Shown: positions 54,035 through 64,000, counted from the first letter of the stretch. The stretch: 64,000 nt of DNA from CAVZOY01 sp963777095 (GCA_963777095.1 CAVZOY010000001.1:434001-498000), one strand, 5' to 3'. Translations and numbers: made by a program. Notes: generated from the sequence alone by a model not told the origin.

Positions 54035-54698
54035 CCTCCTGGAGATCGACGTGGCCGGTGCCGATCGCCCTGGTGGCGCTCGGCACCGTCCCGGTGATCG
54101 CGGGCGCACTCCGACTCGTCGAGCTGTCCGGCGGGACGGCGGCGCTGCCCTCCGATGCGCGGTACCACGCGACGCCGCTGCCGGTCGCGCTGCACATCGT
54201 CTGCGCTGCTGTCTTCGCGATCCTCGGCGCTTTGCAGTTCGCGCCGCGCCTGCGCCGGCACGGCTGGCATCGCCGAGCCGGCCGAGTGCTCGTCGTCGCA
54301 GGTCTGGGCGTGGCGCTGTCGGCGCTGTGGCTGAACCAGTGGTTCCCCGAGAAGGTGCAACCCGTGAGCTGCTGTACCCGCTGCGACTGGTGTTCGGGGT
54401 GGCGATGGTGGTCACCCTCATCCTCGGCTTCCTCGCAGCCCGTCGTCGGGACTTCGCCCGCCACCGGGCGTGGATGACCCGGAGCTACGCCATCGGCCTC
54501 GTCGCCGGCACCCAGGTTTTCACCCTGGGCATCGGTGGAGCGGTCTTCGGCACCGGCGAGCTGACCACCGCGCTCCTTCTGGCCGCGGCATGGGGCATCA
54601 ACCTGACGGTCGCCGAGCGGGCGATCCGCACCCGGCCCGGTGAGCCAGCCGGTGGCGCCGGTCGACAATCGGGTGACCGGACGCTCACGGTGCGCTGA
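54031..54698 (+). CDS. DUF2306 membrane protein, one frameshift
   Basis: Starts MTSWRSTWPVPIALVALGTV, with ARYHATPLPVALHIVCAAVF and LQFAPRLRRHGWHRRAGRVL, the typical DUF2306 His-containing core. After a shift near 54357 it continues ELLYPLRLVFGVAMVVTLIL and RHRAWMTRSYAIGLVAGTQV. Both halves are conserved, so the gene is probably intact in the organism. Four helices are visible. Coupled to DUF4386. Confidence 0.8.
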
Positions 54699-55256
54699 CA
54701 AGTGATGGCGTGGCTGCGATGAGCGGTTCAGGCCACTTCGTGCGGCCGGGCTAGGTGCTTCCGCGGCAAGAGGCGCAGCCCACCCGGTGAGTCGACCCGC
54801 GGGTCTCCCGGCCCGCGGCTGGCTCATCCGTGCAGTGATCTCAAGCGAATTGTGGGGGGAGGAGACCGATGACCGATCGGTGACCTGCCCCCACTGCTAC
54901 CGCGCCCACGGCGCTGTCGCCCCGACCGAGGACCAGGCTCACTCGGGTCGGGGAGCCGACCGTGTGCGGAAGTACCGTGTCGCCCCTCGGACACCCAGTT
55001 GATCGTGTACGAAGCCTGCTGGTAGGGATTCCCGGCTTCGGAGATCGGCACGGCCCCCCAACTCCTGAGGGACTGCTCGGCCCCTCTTGCTCCTCGCTCG
55101 CCCGCGGGTTCCCGAGGTGAGCGGAACGCGGCGGCACTGCTCGCAGGATCCCGCCGCCGTCGCTCATGGGGCCCGCCGCGGCGGGCCCCGTCGACGGCTC
55201 CAGAGCTCTCGTCCCCGTGTCCGGGCGGACGGCGACCCACCATCCGGACGGCACTC
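54699..55256. other. Gap with a dispersed repeat
   Basis: About 560 bases without a recognisable gene. At 54961-54994 lies a 34-base sequence with the core GTGTCGCCCCTCGGACAC, also present at 61479-61512 (by eye about 29 of 34 positions agree). Nothing else stands out. Confidence 0.5.
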
Positions 55257-55928
55257 TCAGAGGAGCTTGGGGAACATCGCAAGCAGGACGACACCCACGA
55301 CGCCGGACACGAGCGCGGTGCCGAGCAGGATCTGCTGGGCCCGGAGGGCCCGCACCCGCCCGGACATTGCCGTGAAGAAGAGCACGGACGCGAAGAGCAC
55401 GGTAAGGATGGTGTAGTTGTCCCCGCGCTGGTTGTTCCGCAGCGCCACTTGGAAGCGCTCGCCGGCGCGGTCGCTCTCGGCGGCGGCCTCGACCCGCTCC
55501 GGGATGATGTACGACGGCATGTCGAACGGAGAGTCCGGCGAGCCCGGAGTGACTCCGCCTGCCAGCTGCCAGTCCTCGTGGGCCGTCGCCAGAGGCTCGG
55601 GGAATCGTTCCAAGAGGAACGAGGCCAGCTCGGCGTCCCCTCCGGCCGTGGCGGCCGCCCACTGCGTCCAGAGTGCGATTTGGTTGGACGCCCGGACGTC
55701 AGCGGCTCCGTCGAGCCGGGTCGATTCGAGTCGCGCCGACGACGCCTCGCTGAAGGCGATGGACATGGCGCCGCCCCACTTGCTGGCCTGGAATGCCGAC
55801 CAGGCGGTGAGGATCGTGGTCGTGGAGAGCACGATCACAGCGACCAGCTCGAGCGTTCGCCGGCGCGCGGCCTCGCGGTCCTCCTGCGCCGACCGGTCAG
55901 TGCCCTGAGACGTGTCCGTCCCGGTCAT
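55257..55928 (-). CDS. Hypothetical membrane protein, 223 aa
   Basis: N-terminal polar segment, one helix LELVAVIVLSTTTILTAWSA, a soluble middle with coiled SSARLESTRLDGAADVRASN, and two C-terminal helices (YTILTVLFASVLFFTAMSG, ILLGTALVSGVVGVVLLAMF). This resembles DUF4337-like proteins loosely, but I am not sure. Single gene. Confidence 0.75.
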   Translation of the reverse strand: MTGTDTSQGTDRSAQEDREAARRRTLELVAVIVLSTTTILTAWSAFQASKWGGAMSIAFSEASSARLESTRLDGAADVRASNQIALWTQWAAATAGGDAELASFLLERFPEPLATAHEDWQLAGGVTPGSPDSPFDMPSYIIPERVEAAAESDRAGERFQVALRNNQRGDNYTILTVLFASVLFFTAMSGRVRALRAQQILLGTALVSGVVGVVLLAMFPKLL

Positions 55929-56272
55929 CGGTCGCCCTAATCCCGGTACCAGCCACTCCGACGCATGACCCCAGCCTCGACCAACGGCTACCCGGTCCGG
56001 ATCCCCCGTCGTGGGTGAGGGCCGACCATGGCGCCGGCGCGGTTAGTCACCCGCTCCGTGCGGGGCAGCTGCCTCGGGCGCGGCGGCGGTTCGTGGGGCC
56101 GCGTTCCCCCAGCGCGCGCCCGCGCCAGAACTGGCCGCGACCGGAGACCGTGACTATCACCCATGGCGGGTGAGGGCTGCGGTCGTGTGGTCGGCGACGG
56201 TGAACGCAGTCCCGATCTGGTGCATGGTGCCGCTCCGCCCGCATCGCGTTGGGTGACCCCTGAGGAGGAGCG
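55929..56272. other. Gap without a recognisable gene
   Basis: About 340 bases upstream of the DyP/DUF4331 block. No gene, strong repeat or clear promoter was seen. GAGGAG lies just before the next start. Confidence 0.5.
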
Positions 56273-56821
56273 ATGGCGACACCGGCGACCGGCACCTCGA
56301 GCCCGGGACTCACTGTTGGCCCGACGAGTGAGTTCAGCTTGTTCTTCCGGGTCATCCCCGGCCACGGCGAGACCCTGCGCGCTGCGCTTCGTGACCTGCA
56401 GGACACTCCCGGATACCGGCCGGGCGACTACGGCATGGCGGTCGCGACCATCCACGAGGCGAGGTTCGTGCTCTTCGACGAGGACACGCGGCTGGCGTTC
56501 GTCACGAGCTTCGACGGTCCGTGGGACGCGTACATGGAGGACTTCTTCACGTCCGGTCCGACGCTCGCACTCTTCGATGTCATCTTCCGGCACACCGAGG
56601 GCTACGCGGGTCTTCCGGATGGGACGGCGCTGAGGTCCTTCGTCCTCGGCGCGCAGCAAACGGCCGCCGCCTACGCGCGGAACTACGGGGGCACGGTCAA
56701 GGAGATCCGGAAGGCTCAGCGCGTCAACGCGGCCTTCCAGCAGGTGCTGGACGACCCGGACGCCGCGGAGGCGCTGCAGCACCCCGCTCTGCGGCCGCTG
56801 CTGGACGAGGCCGCCGACTAG
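56273..56821 (+). CDS. Hypothetical protein of DyP-peroxidase neighbourhood, 182 aa
   Basis: Starts MATPATGTSSPGLTVGPTSE, then a ferredoxin-like segment FSLFFRVIPGHGETLRAALR, DYGMAVATIHEARFVLFDED and LAFVTSFDGPWDAYMEDFFT, which resembles a dimeric alpha/beta-barrel half as found in DyP-like proteins. The C-terminal half is helical. GGAGGAG precedes the ATG. It is the first gene of a block with DUF4331, DyP peroxidase, enoyl-CoA hydratase and a molybdopterin protein. Confidence 0.75.
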   Translation: MATPATGTSSPGLTVGPTSEFSLFFRVIPGHGETLRAALRDLQDTPGYRPGDYGMAVATIHEARFVLFDEDTRLAFVTSFDGPWDAYMEDFFTSGPTLALFDVIFRHTEGYAGLPDGTALRSFVLGAQQTAAAYARNYGGTVKEIRKAQRVNAAFQQVLDDPDAAEALQHPALRPLLDEAAD

Positions 56822-56856
56822 TCGGCCGAGCCGACCAGCCGGGACCGAGGACGCCG

Positions 56857-57991
56857 ATGTCTGACCACATCTCAGGGCCGCGAGCCCTGGCCGAACCGAT
56901 CGCGGACATCACGGACGTCTACGCGTTCCCCAGCCCGGAGCGACCGGGACATCTCGTGCTCGTGATGAACACCCTCCCCTTCGCCCAGCCCGAGGACGGG
57001 CTGTCCGACGGGCTCGTCTACCGCTTCCGGCTGCGCCCGCTGATCGAGGGGGCGCCGGGTCCGACCCGGTCCCGTTCGCCGTCCGCCCCGAGGAGTTCGT
57101 CCTCGACTGCCTCTTCTCCCCGCCGTCGGCAGCCGCCCGTGGGCAGGGCGTGGAGCAGGAGGGCACCTGCATCACCCCGGCCGGCGAGACCGTCCGTTCC
57201 GGTGAACGACGAACAGGGCGGCTCCGGGCACGGGGTGCGCGTCTTCGCCGGGCCGCGCTGGGATCCGTTCATCATGGACGCCCGTGCGGCGCTGACCACG
57301 ATCGCGACGGGCGAACTGTCGTTCACCGATCCCGGTTCGATCTTCCTCGACGGCAAGAACGTCCTGAGCCTCGTCGTCGAGGTGGACCGCGAACTCCTGG
57401 GCGGCGCCGAGTTGGTCGGCGTCGTGGCGGAGACGCTCACCCGCGGCAGGTTCAACGTGCGGATCGAACGCGTGGGGCGCCCCGAGGTGAAGAACATGAT
57501 GCTGGCGCCGAAGCAGTTCGATCAGGTGAACCGAGACCTCGAGATCCGCGACCTCTACAACCTGGAGGACGCGTTCCACCTCGGGCCGACCTATCAGGGC
57601 GCCTACCGGGCGCGGCTCAACGCCAACCTCGCGTTCTGGGACGGGCTCGACGGCCGGACCGACTGGCCCGTCGACGGCCGGGGCGACCATCCCCTGACGA
57701 GCCTCGTGCTCGCCGACTACCTCGTCGTCGACGTCACCAAGCCCTACTCCGAGCAGGGCTCGTTCCTGGAGATCGAGCTCGCCGCCCTCGCGGGGAAGGC
57801 GCACGAGACGTGCGGCGGCCGGGCGCTCAACGACGACGTGATCGACACGCTGTTCACGCACGCTCGTCAACGCCGGCAACGGGCCGGTCATCAGGGACGG
57901 CGTCGACCAGGCGACGCGGCCCGCCTCGCGCACCTTCCCGTATCTCGCGGCGCCGAACCCGGATCCGCCCGAGCCCCCCGACCACGTCTAG
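56857..57991 (+). CDS. DUF4331 protein, three frameshifts
   Basis: Starts MSDHISGPRALAEPIADITD with VYAFPSPERPGHLVLVMNTL, the DUF4331 opening. Between ~57060 and ~57195 the coding frame shifts (DPVPFAVRPEEFVLDCLFSP) and returns at VNDEQGGSGHGVRVFAGPRW, DPFIMDARA and IFLDGKNVLSLVVEVDRELL. Near 57865 it shifts again to NAGNGPVIRDGVDQATRP and ends at a TAG at 57991. The shifts interrupt well conserved sequence, so error is likely. Role unknown; often found with peroxidase genes. Confidence 0.8.
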
Positions 57992-58003
57992 AAGGGGTGG
58001 GGA

Positions 58004-59359
58004 GTGAGCGCCGTGACAGTCGAGCAGGGCACCGGCCTCGAGCTGGACGACATCCAGATCGGGGCGCTGCACGAGCGACCCTCGCCCTACGTCGGGACCT
58101 ACCTCCTGCTGCGCATCGACGACCCCGCCGCCGGGCGCGCCCTCGTGCGGCGACTGCTGCCGCTCGTCGACTCGGGACGGTCCACGGCCCTTCCCGAGCA
58201 CGGCGCCTGGATCACCGTCGCCTTCACCTACTCCGGTCTCGAAGGCCCTCGGGGTCCCGCAGGAGTCGCTGGACAGCTTCGCGCCGGAGTTCCAGCAGGG
58301 GATGGCCGCACGCGCGGCCGAGCTGGGCGACGTCGGTGAGAGCCACCCCAGCAACTGGGAGGCAGCCCCTCGGCACCAGCGACGTCCACGTCGCCGTGGC
58401 CGTGCTCTCGCCCGACGCCGCGCGGCTGGAGGCCGCCGCGGAGAAGGCGCGCCGCGCGCACAAGGAGTTGGCCGGCATCGAGCTGATCTGGCGTCAGGAC
58501 TGCTACCAGCTCCCGAACGGGCGCACGTCCTTCGGCTTCAAGGACGGCATCGGCCAGCCGGCGGTCGAGGGAAGCGGCAGACCGTCGTCGCACCCGAGCG
58601 AGGAGCCGCTCAAGGCGGGCGAGATCGTCCTCGGCTATCCCGACGAGACGGGCGAGCTGCCGCCCATGCCGACGCCGGAGGTGCTCGGTCGCAACGGCAC
58701 CTACGTGGTCTTCCGCAAGCTGCACACCAGGGTGGCGGCGTACCGGCAGTACCTCCGAGCGAAGGCCGCGAGCCGCGAGGACGAGGCGCTGCTCGGCGCC
58801 AAGATGGTCGGGCGCTGGCAGAGCGGAGCCCCGCTGGCGGTCTCCCCGGACCGGGACGACGCAGAGCTCGGAGCGGATCCGGCCCGCAACAACGACTTCG
58901 GCTACGCCGACGATCCGCGTGGCCTCCAATGCCCGGCCGGTGCGCACGCCCGACGCGCCAACCCGAGGGACGCGCTCGACCAGGACGGCAGCGTCAACGT
59001 GCGCCTGCACCGCATGATCCGGCGGGGCACGAGCTACGGGCCGATGCTGCCCGACGGCGTCCTCGAGGACGACGGCGTCGACCGCGGCATCGTCTTCGTC
59101 TTCGTCGGCGCGCACCTGCGACGGCAGTTCGAGTTCGTCAAGACGCAATGGCTCAACGACGGCATCTTCATCGGCGCGCCGGCCGAGAAGGACCCCCTGG
59201 TCGGGTCAGAACGACGGCACGGGACCCTTCACGATCCCCCGGACGCCGATCCGCCGGCGGCTGCCGGACGTGCCGCCGTTCGTCGTCACCCGCGGCGGCG
59301 AGTACTGCTTCGCCCCCGGCCTGAGCGCCCTGCGCTGGCTGGCGGAGCTCGACACATGA
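58004..59359 (+). CDS. DyP-type heme peroxidase, frameshifted
   Basis: Dye-decolorising peroxidase. The N-terminal barrel (DDIQIGALHERPSPYVGTYL) is followed after two shifts near 58245 and 58365 by VHVAVAVLSPDAARLEAAAE. The distal motif GFKDGIGQPAVEG has the catalytic Asp, and the proximal heme region is CPAGAHARRANPRD. The tail NDGTGPFTIPRTPIRRRLPD is read after a last shift near 59205 and stops at 59359. All catalytic residues are present across frames. No Tat signal, so intracellular; no encapsulin gene is seen nearby. Confidence 0.85.
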
Positions 59360-59384
59360 CCGCCCTCGACCGAGAAGAGACGAC

Positions 59385-60252
59385 GTGACCACACACGCGA
59401 CGGGCACGGATCGCTGGGCGTCCTACGACTTCGCTCCTCCGCCGTCCGACCTCGAGGAGCCGGACTCCCCGGTGCTCGTCGACTACCTCTCCGGCGACCG
59501 CATCGCCGTCGTCACGCTGAACCGGCCCGACGCCGACAACGCGATCAGCACCGAGATGGGTGCACGTCTCACCGAGGTCGTCGAGACGATCGCCGTCCGC
59601 CCCGCCGTCCGGGTCGTCGTCCTCACCGGGGCCGGGGACCGGGCCTTCTCCGTCGGCAGCGACCTGCGCCAGCGCAGGAACATGACGAAGGAGGACTGGC
59701 TCCGCCAGCGGCAGGACTTCGACCGGACGCTCTACACGGTGCGCCAGCTGCGCAAGCCGATCTTCGCCGCCGTCAACGGGATGGCCTACGGCGGCGGCTC
59801 GGAGCTGGCGCAGAGCGTCGACTTCATCATCGCCTCCGACAACGCCACCTTCGGTCAGCCCGAGGCGATGCTCGGCCTCGCGGCCGGCGGCGGCTCCCCG
59901 GTGTTCCTGCCCCGGCTGCTCCCCCCGGGCAGGGCCCTGCAGATGCTGATGACCGGCGACCCGATCACCGCCCAGGAGGCGCACCGGCTGGGCATGGTCA
60001 ACGAGGTCCATCCGCGGACCGAGCTCATGGACGCGGCGCTCGCGGATCGCGGAGAAGATCGCGAGCAACTCGCCGACCGCGGTGCAGGCGGCCAAGCGGG
60101 CGGTCCGCCTGGGCGAGGGACAACCGGTCGAGCAGGCCATCGCGATCATGATGGACGCGCACTGGCGCTCGGCCGTCCACCCGGACCGCATCGAGGGCAT
60201 CGGCGCCTTCAACGAGGGCCGCGAGCCGACCTTCGCCGACCCCGACTTCTGA
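59385..60252 (+). CDS. Enoyl-CoA hydratase/isomerase, one frameshift
   Basis: Crotonase fold: IAVVTLNRPDADNAISTEMG, VVVLTGAGDRAFSVGSDLRQ (oxyanion hole), PIFAAVNGMAYGGGSELAQS, and ATFGQPEAMLGLAAGGGSPV with conserved positions. A shift near 60047 moves the C-terminus to KIASNSPTAVQAAKRAVRLG, ending FADPDF at 60252. The start is GTG at 59385. It follows DyP by 25 bases, so cotranscription is likely. The acyl-CoA substrate is unknown. Confidence 0.85.
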
Positions 60253-60298
60253 CCTGCGGGACCGAACTCAGCAATTTCGCCGACGAGGAGGCTCGAAC

Positions 60299-61379
60299 GT
60301 GGCACTGGTGGACGATCTCGAACTGCGACGCGCAGCACTCCAGATGATCAATCCGGCTCCCTACAACGCCGAGGCGCCGCCGGAGGCCCTGGCCGGTGAG
60401 ATCACGCCCACCGAGCTCCACTACGTCCGCAGCAACTTCGCGGTCCCGGAGCACGACGGCGTGCTCGAGGTCGGCGGTGCGGTGGAGCGCCCGCTGCGCC
60501 TGACCCTCGACGACCTCCGCGCTCTGCCGAAGGTCGAGCGGGCGGTCACCCTCGAGTGCGCCGGCAACGGACGTCTCGCGATGAGGCCGCTGCCCACGGG
60601 GGAGCCGTGGGGCGACTACGCGGTCTCCACCGCGCTCTGGGGAGGCGCGCTCCTGCACGACGTCCTGCAGCAGGCGCGCCCGGCCGCGGACGGCGTCGAC
60701 GTCCGGTTCGAAGGCGCCGACCACGGCGCCTACCACCTCCGCCCCATCCTCCCGGAGACCAGCAGGGACGACCTGACCTTCGTCCGCGCTCTGCCCCTCG
60801 CCCAGGCGGCCGATCCGGGCGCGGAGATCCTGATCGCCTACGAGATGAACGGCGAGCCGCTGGGCCCCGACCACGGAGCGCCCTTCCGGCTCGTCGTGCC
60901 GCACTGGTACGCCGTCGCGTCCGTGAAGTGGCTGAAGCGCATCGACGTCCTGACCGAGCCGTACACCGGCGAGTTCCAGACCGGTCACTACATGTACGAG
61001 TGGGCCGACCGAGCGCCGGAGGCGGTCGAGCCTCATGCGCGTGCGGGCGCGGATCACCGACCCCTCCCCCGCGTCGGTCATCGACACCGGCACCTGCACC
61101 GTGCGCGGCAAGGCGTGGTCGGGAACCGGGCCGGTGACGCGGGTGGAGGTCAGCCTCACCGGCGAGGGCGACTGGCACGAGGCGCAGCTCCAGGCGCCCC
61201 GGGGCCCCTACCACTGGCAGGACTGGTCGTTCGACTGGGACGCCACCCAGGTGGGACGGCACACCCTCCGCGCCAGGGCGACCGACGCGGCCGGAAACGT
61301 ACAGCCGGAGGTCCCGCCCTGGAACCGGCTCGGCTACGGGAACAATGCCATCGAAGTGATCTACGTCGACGTGTGCTGA
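60299..61379 (+). CDS. Sulfite-oxidase-like molybdopterin protein, one frameshift
   Basis: A full sulfite oxidase fold: FAVPEHDGVLEVGGAVERPL, the Mo-ligand Cys in VERAVTLECAGNGRLAMRP, FRLVVPHWYAVASVKWLKRI, and after a shift near 61032 the C-terminal dimerisation domain VRARITDPSPASVIDTGTC with GPYHWQDWSFDWDATQVGRH. It ends at 61379. No Tat signal. A second, shorter protein of the superfamily is at 5628. It ends the DyP block. Confidence 0.87.
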
Positions 61380-61711
61380 CGTCAACGATCGGTGCAGGTC
61401 TCGACGTCTGGCGATCCGACGCCGAGTGATCGAGGCAACTGATCGCGGGTGTTCCGGCGCCCTCAACGTCCAGCCAGCCGTGTGCGCATGTGGCGTGTCG
61501 CCCCTCGGACACTCCATCGCCCCGGTAGCGCTGCATGTCAGGGCGCCGGGGCGCCTTCATGTCCGGGCCGCGGAGGCCCTCGTGGTACCACTACCTCAGC
61601 GCGGCAGGGTCGACATCCCGGTGTACCTCCCGCCGCGCCGGGTAAGCGCGCGCAACCGGGGTGGTGCGCGCGGGACGGCGGCCGCCCGCCGCACCTCAGG
61701 ACTGGAACCGG
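61380..61711. other. Gap with a dispersed repeat, copy 2
   Basis: About 330 bases between the molybdopterin gene and oleA. It holds the repeat at 61479-61512 (core GTGTCGCCCCTCGGACAC, partner at 54961). No gene is visible; the oleA leader is GC-rich. Confidence 0.5.
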
Positions 61712-62741
61712 ATGACAGGCAACGCGACGCACCGCTTCACCAACACGGCGGTCCTCACCGTGCAGACCGCGGACGCGTCCCGGGTGGTCACGTCGGCGGC
61801 GTTCGACGAGCGGCTGGGCGACGCCTACGCGCGCGTCGGCCTGCGCCCGGGGCTGCTGCAGCGCCTGGCGGGGATCCAGGAGCGCCGCTGGTGGGCCGAC
61901 GGCGTCGTCCTTCGTCGACGGTGCGGCCACGGCCGGCGCCAAGGCGATCAGCGAGAGCGGCGTCGACCCCGCCGACATCGGCCTGATGGTCAACACCTCG
62001 GTCAGCCGCAAGCACCTCGAGCCGTCGACGGCGGTCGCCGTCCACGACGCGCTCGGGCTGCCGCCCTCGTGCCAGAACTTCGACGTCACCAACGCGTGCC
62101 TCGGCTTCGTCAACGGCATGGAGCTCGCCGCCGCGATGATCGACAGCGGGCATGGTCGACTACGCCCTCGTCGTCGACGGCGAGGACGCGCGCCCGGTGC
62201 AGGAGCGCACGATCGACCGGCTCAACCGGCCGGACACGACTGGTCAAGCGACGTGATGGCCGAGTTCGCCACCCTGACCCTGGGCTCGGGGGCCGTCGCG
62301 ATGGTGCTCGGCCGCGCCGACCGGCACCCCGAGGGCCACCGGCTGGTCGGCGTCGGTCAGCCGCGCGGGCACCGAGCACCACGAGCTGTGCGTCGGGGGA
62401 CAACGACGGCATGAGACCGACCTCAAGGGTCTGCTGGCCGCCGGCCTGGACCTGTCCGCCGAGCTCTGGGCCGACGCGGCCGCCGAGTTCGACTGGGCGC
62501 AGGGGATGGACCGCTACGTCATCCACCAGGTCTCCCAGGTGCACACCGAGGCCATCTGCGAGCGGTTCGGCATCGACCCGGCGCGGGTGCCCCGCACCTT
62601 CCCGACCCTCGGCAACATCGGGCCGGCTCGGTGCCGTTCACGCTGGCCGGCCAGGCCGACACGCTGGTCGACGGCGACCGGGTGCTGCTGATGGGGATCG
62701 GCTCGGGCCTCAACGCCTGCTGCCTCGAGATCACCTGGTGA
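61712..62741 (+). CDS. oleA: OleA-like 3-oxoacyl-ACP synthase III, several frameshifts
   Basis: Thiolase-fold condensing enzyme that joins two acyl-CoAs head to head. Starts MTGNATHRFTNTAVLTVQTA; then GLMVNTSVSRKHLEPSTAVA, the Cys nucleophile in NFDVTNACLGFVNGMELAAA, the His in RYVIHQVSQVHTEAICERFG, and the Asn in TFPTLGNIG. The order Cys-His-Asn is that of KAS III/OleA. At least six shifts break it (about 61905, 62150, 62240, 62360, 62410, 62630). It overlaps the next gene by GTGA. The OleB/OleC gene behind it makes OleA more likely than FabH. Confidence 0.8.
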
Positions 62742-64000
62742 CGGCGGCCCCGCCAACCCCGCGTCGCACGACCTCCCCGGCTGGACCCGCGCCTGGTCGC
62801 GCGCGGTCACCGTCATCGCGACGCGACGGGCGGCCGCGCACCTGGCACCTGCTCGACAACGGGCGCGGAGCCCGGCTCGGCACGCTGCTGTGCGTCCACG
62901 GCAACCCCACCTGGTCCTACCTGTGGCGCCGCCTGCTCGCGGCGGCCCCGCCGGGCTGGCGCGTCGTCGCCCCCGACCAGCTCGGGATGGGCTTGTCCGA
63001 GCGGCTGACGCGCGCCGCGGACCCTGGCGCAGCGGGTCGCCGACCTCGGCGACCTCACCGAGCGCCTTGGGCGTCGACGGGCCGGTGGTCACCGTCGGCG
63101 CACGACTGGGGCGGCATCATCTCCCTCGGCTGGGCGCTGGAGCACCCGAGCAGCTGCGCGGCGTCGTCCTCACCAACACGGCCGTGGCCAAGCCGCCGGG
63201 CGACTCGGGCCCGCCGCTGATCCGGCTGGCGCACCGCCCGGTCCTGCGCACCGTCGTCTGCGTCGCCACGCCGTCTTCGTCCGCGGGGCGACGGCGCTGT
63301 CCTGGCCGGCGCTGCCCCGCGACGTCCGCGGCGCCTCGCGGCTGCCCTACGGGTCCGCCGCGCGGCGGCGGGCCGTGGGTGACTTCGTCGCCGACATCCC
63401 TTTCTCGCACCGGCCACCCCTCACGCCCGGCGCAGGAGGCCATCGCCGAGGGCATGCGCACGCCTGGACGTGCCGGCGCTGCTGCTCTGGGGTCCCCGCG
63501 ACCCGGTCTTCGGCGAGCGGTACCTCGCCGACCTCCGCCGGCGCCTGCCGCACGCGAGGTGCACCGCTACGAGGGCGCCTCCCACCTGGTCACCGAGGAC
63601 GCGCCGCAGTACGCCGAAGCGGTGGCCGCATGGGTGCCCGACCTGCTCGCGCCGGGCGGCGCCGCCTCGGCGCCCGGCGGCGCCGTCGCGCCGAGCCGGC
63701 GCCGCGGCCCTGGGCGGCCGCTGGCAGCGCGCGCGGACGACGACTCGCCCGGCGGTCGTCGAGGTCGGCGGGGACGCGGTGAGCTGGCGGCGACTCGCGC
63801 CGGCGGGTCGCCGAGCTCGCCGCCGGACTGGCCGCGGCCGGCGTCCGTCCCGGCGACCGGGTCGCGCTCCTCGTCGAGCCCTCGGCCGACCTCACCGCGG
63901 TCGTCTACGCCGTGTGGCGCGCGGGCGCCGTCGTGGTGGTCGCCGACAAGGGGCTCGGCTTCGCCGGCATGCGACGGGCCCTGCGCGGTGCGCGCGCTCG
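62738..64000 (+). CDS. OleB-OleC fusion, several frameshifts, cut by window end
   Basis: First part (to ~63660) is an alpha/beta hydrolase of haloalkane-dehalogenase type: VHGNPTWSYLWRRLLAAAPP, APDQLGMGLSERL, nucleophile Asp in AHDWGGIISLGWALEHP, and LLWGPRDPVFGERYLADL with His in GASHLVTEDAP. Then, without a start signal, an AMP-ligase N-terminus begins: VSWRRLARRVAELAAGLAAA, GVRPGDRVALLVEPSADLTA and VVYAVWRAGAVVVVADKGLG. OleBC fusions are known in actinobacteria; OleC makes a beta-lactone and OleB decarboxylates it to the olefin. Shifts are frequent (near 62800, 63025, 63160, 63270, 63460, 63550). Confidence 0.75.

Overview
High-GC DNA with actinobacterial gene content: large LAL-type LuxR regulators, a BTAD/SARP-type regulator, DUF6510, DUF6153, F510_1955 and DUF305 proteins, and an OleBC-like fusion. 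The best guess is an actinomycete near Geodermatophilaceae; this rests on remembered family distributions, not on a search. Most genes carry GGAG-type ribosome binding sites, often with GTG starts or ATGA overlaps.

Layout. 0-2.4 kb: alpha/beta hydrolase, broken GNAT, FMN reductase. 2.7-11 kb: LAL regulator, then a sulfite-oxidase-like/ferredoxin-reductase/DUF6510 operon, then a thioredoxin-like protein and two EHN-type epoxide hydrolases. 11.2-19 kb: tRNA-Gly 3' scar, an FtsH protease, a complete IS481-type element, an excisionase-like gene, msrA and small unknowns. 19.3-28.1 kb: a second 922-residue LAL regulator, a DUF3311/SSS symporter pair, two more epoxide hydrolases (tandem duplicates) and a second thioredoxin-like protein. 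The epoxide hydrolase pair plus thioredoxin-like module is therefore present twice, each time near a LAL regulator.

28.2-50 kb looks like an integrated island. Two ~200-bp imperfect direct repeats, each ending in the same tRNA-Leu-like 3' end, bracket about 20 kb; the left copy is split by an IS3 element. Inside are wrecked multicopper oxidase and transposase pieces, CHRD, TetR with a membrane operon, a cupin-cyclase fusion, a copper-handling cluster (Csp-like, F510_1955, DUF305, DUF6153, CPx-ATPase with a CsoR-like palindrome, HMA domain, multicopper oxidase), a SARP-type regulator, and a CPBP protease and a hydrolase that share a duplicated upstream region.

50-55.9 kb: a third LAL/MalT-type regulator divergent from a DUF4386/DUF2306 pair, with matching palindromes at both ends of the regulator. 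56.2-61.4 kb: DUF4331, DyP peroxidase, enoyl-CoA hydratase and sulfite-oxidase-like genes. 61.7-64 kb: oleA followed by an oleB-oleC fusion (long-chain olefin pathway), cut by the window end.

Many genes, and nearly all after 57 kb, are broken by single-base shifts while both halves stay conserved. This looks more like indel errors in the sequence than true decay, so several 'pseudogenes' may be intact in the organism.
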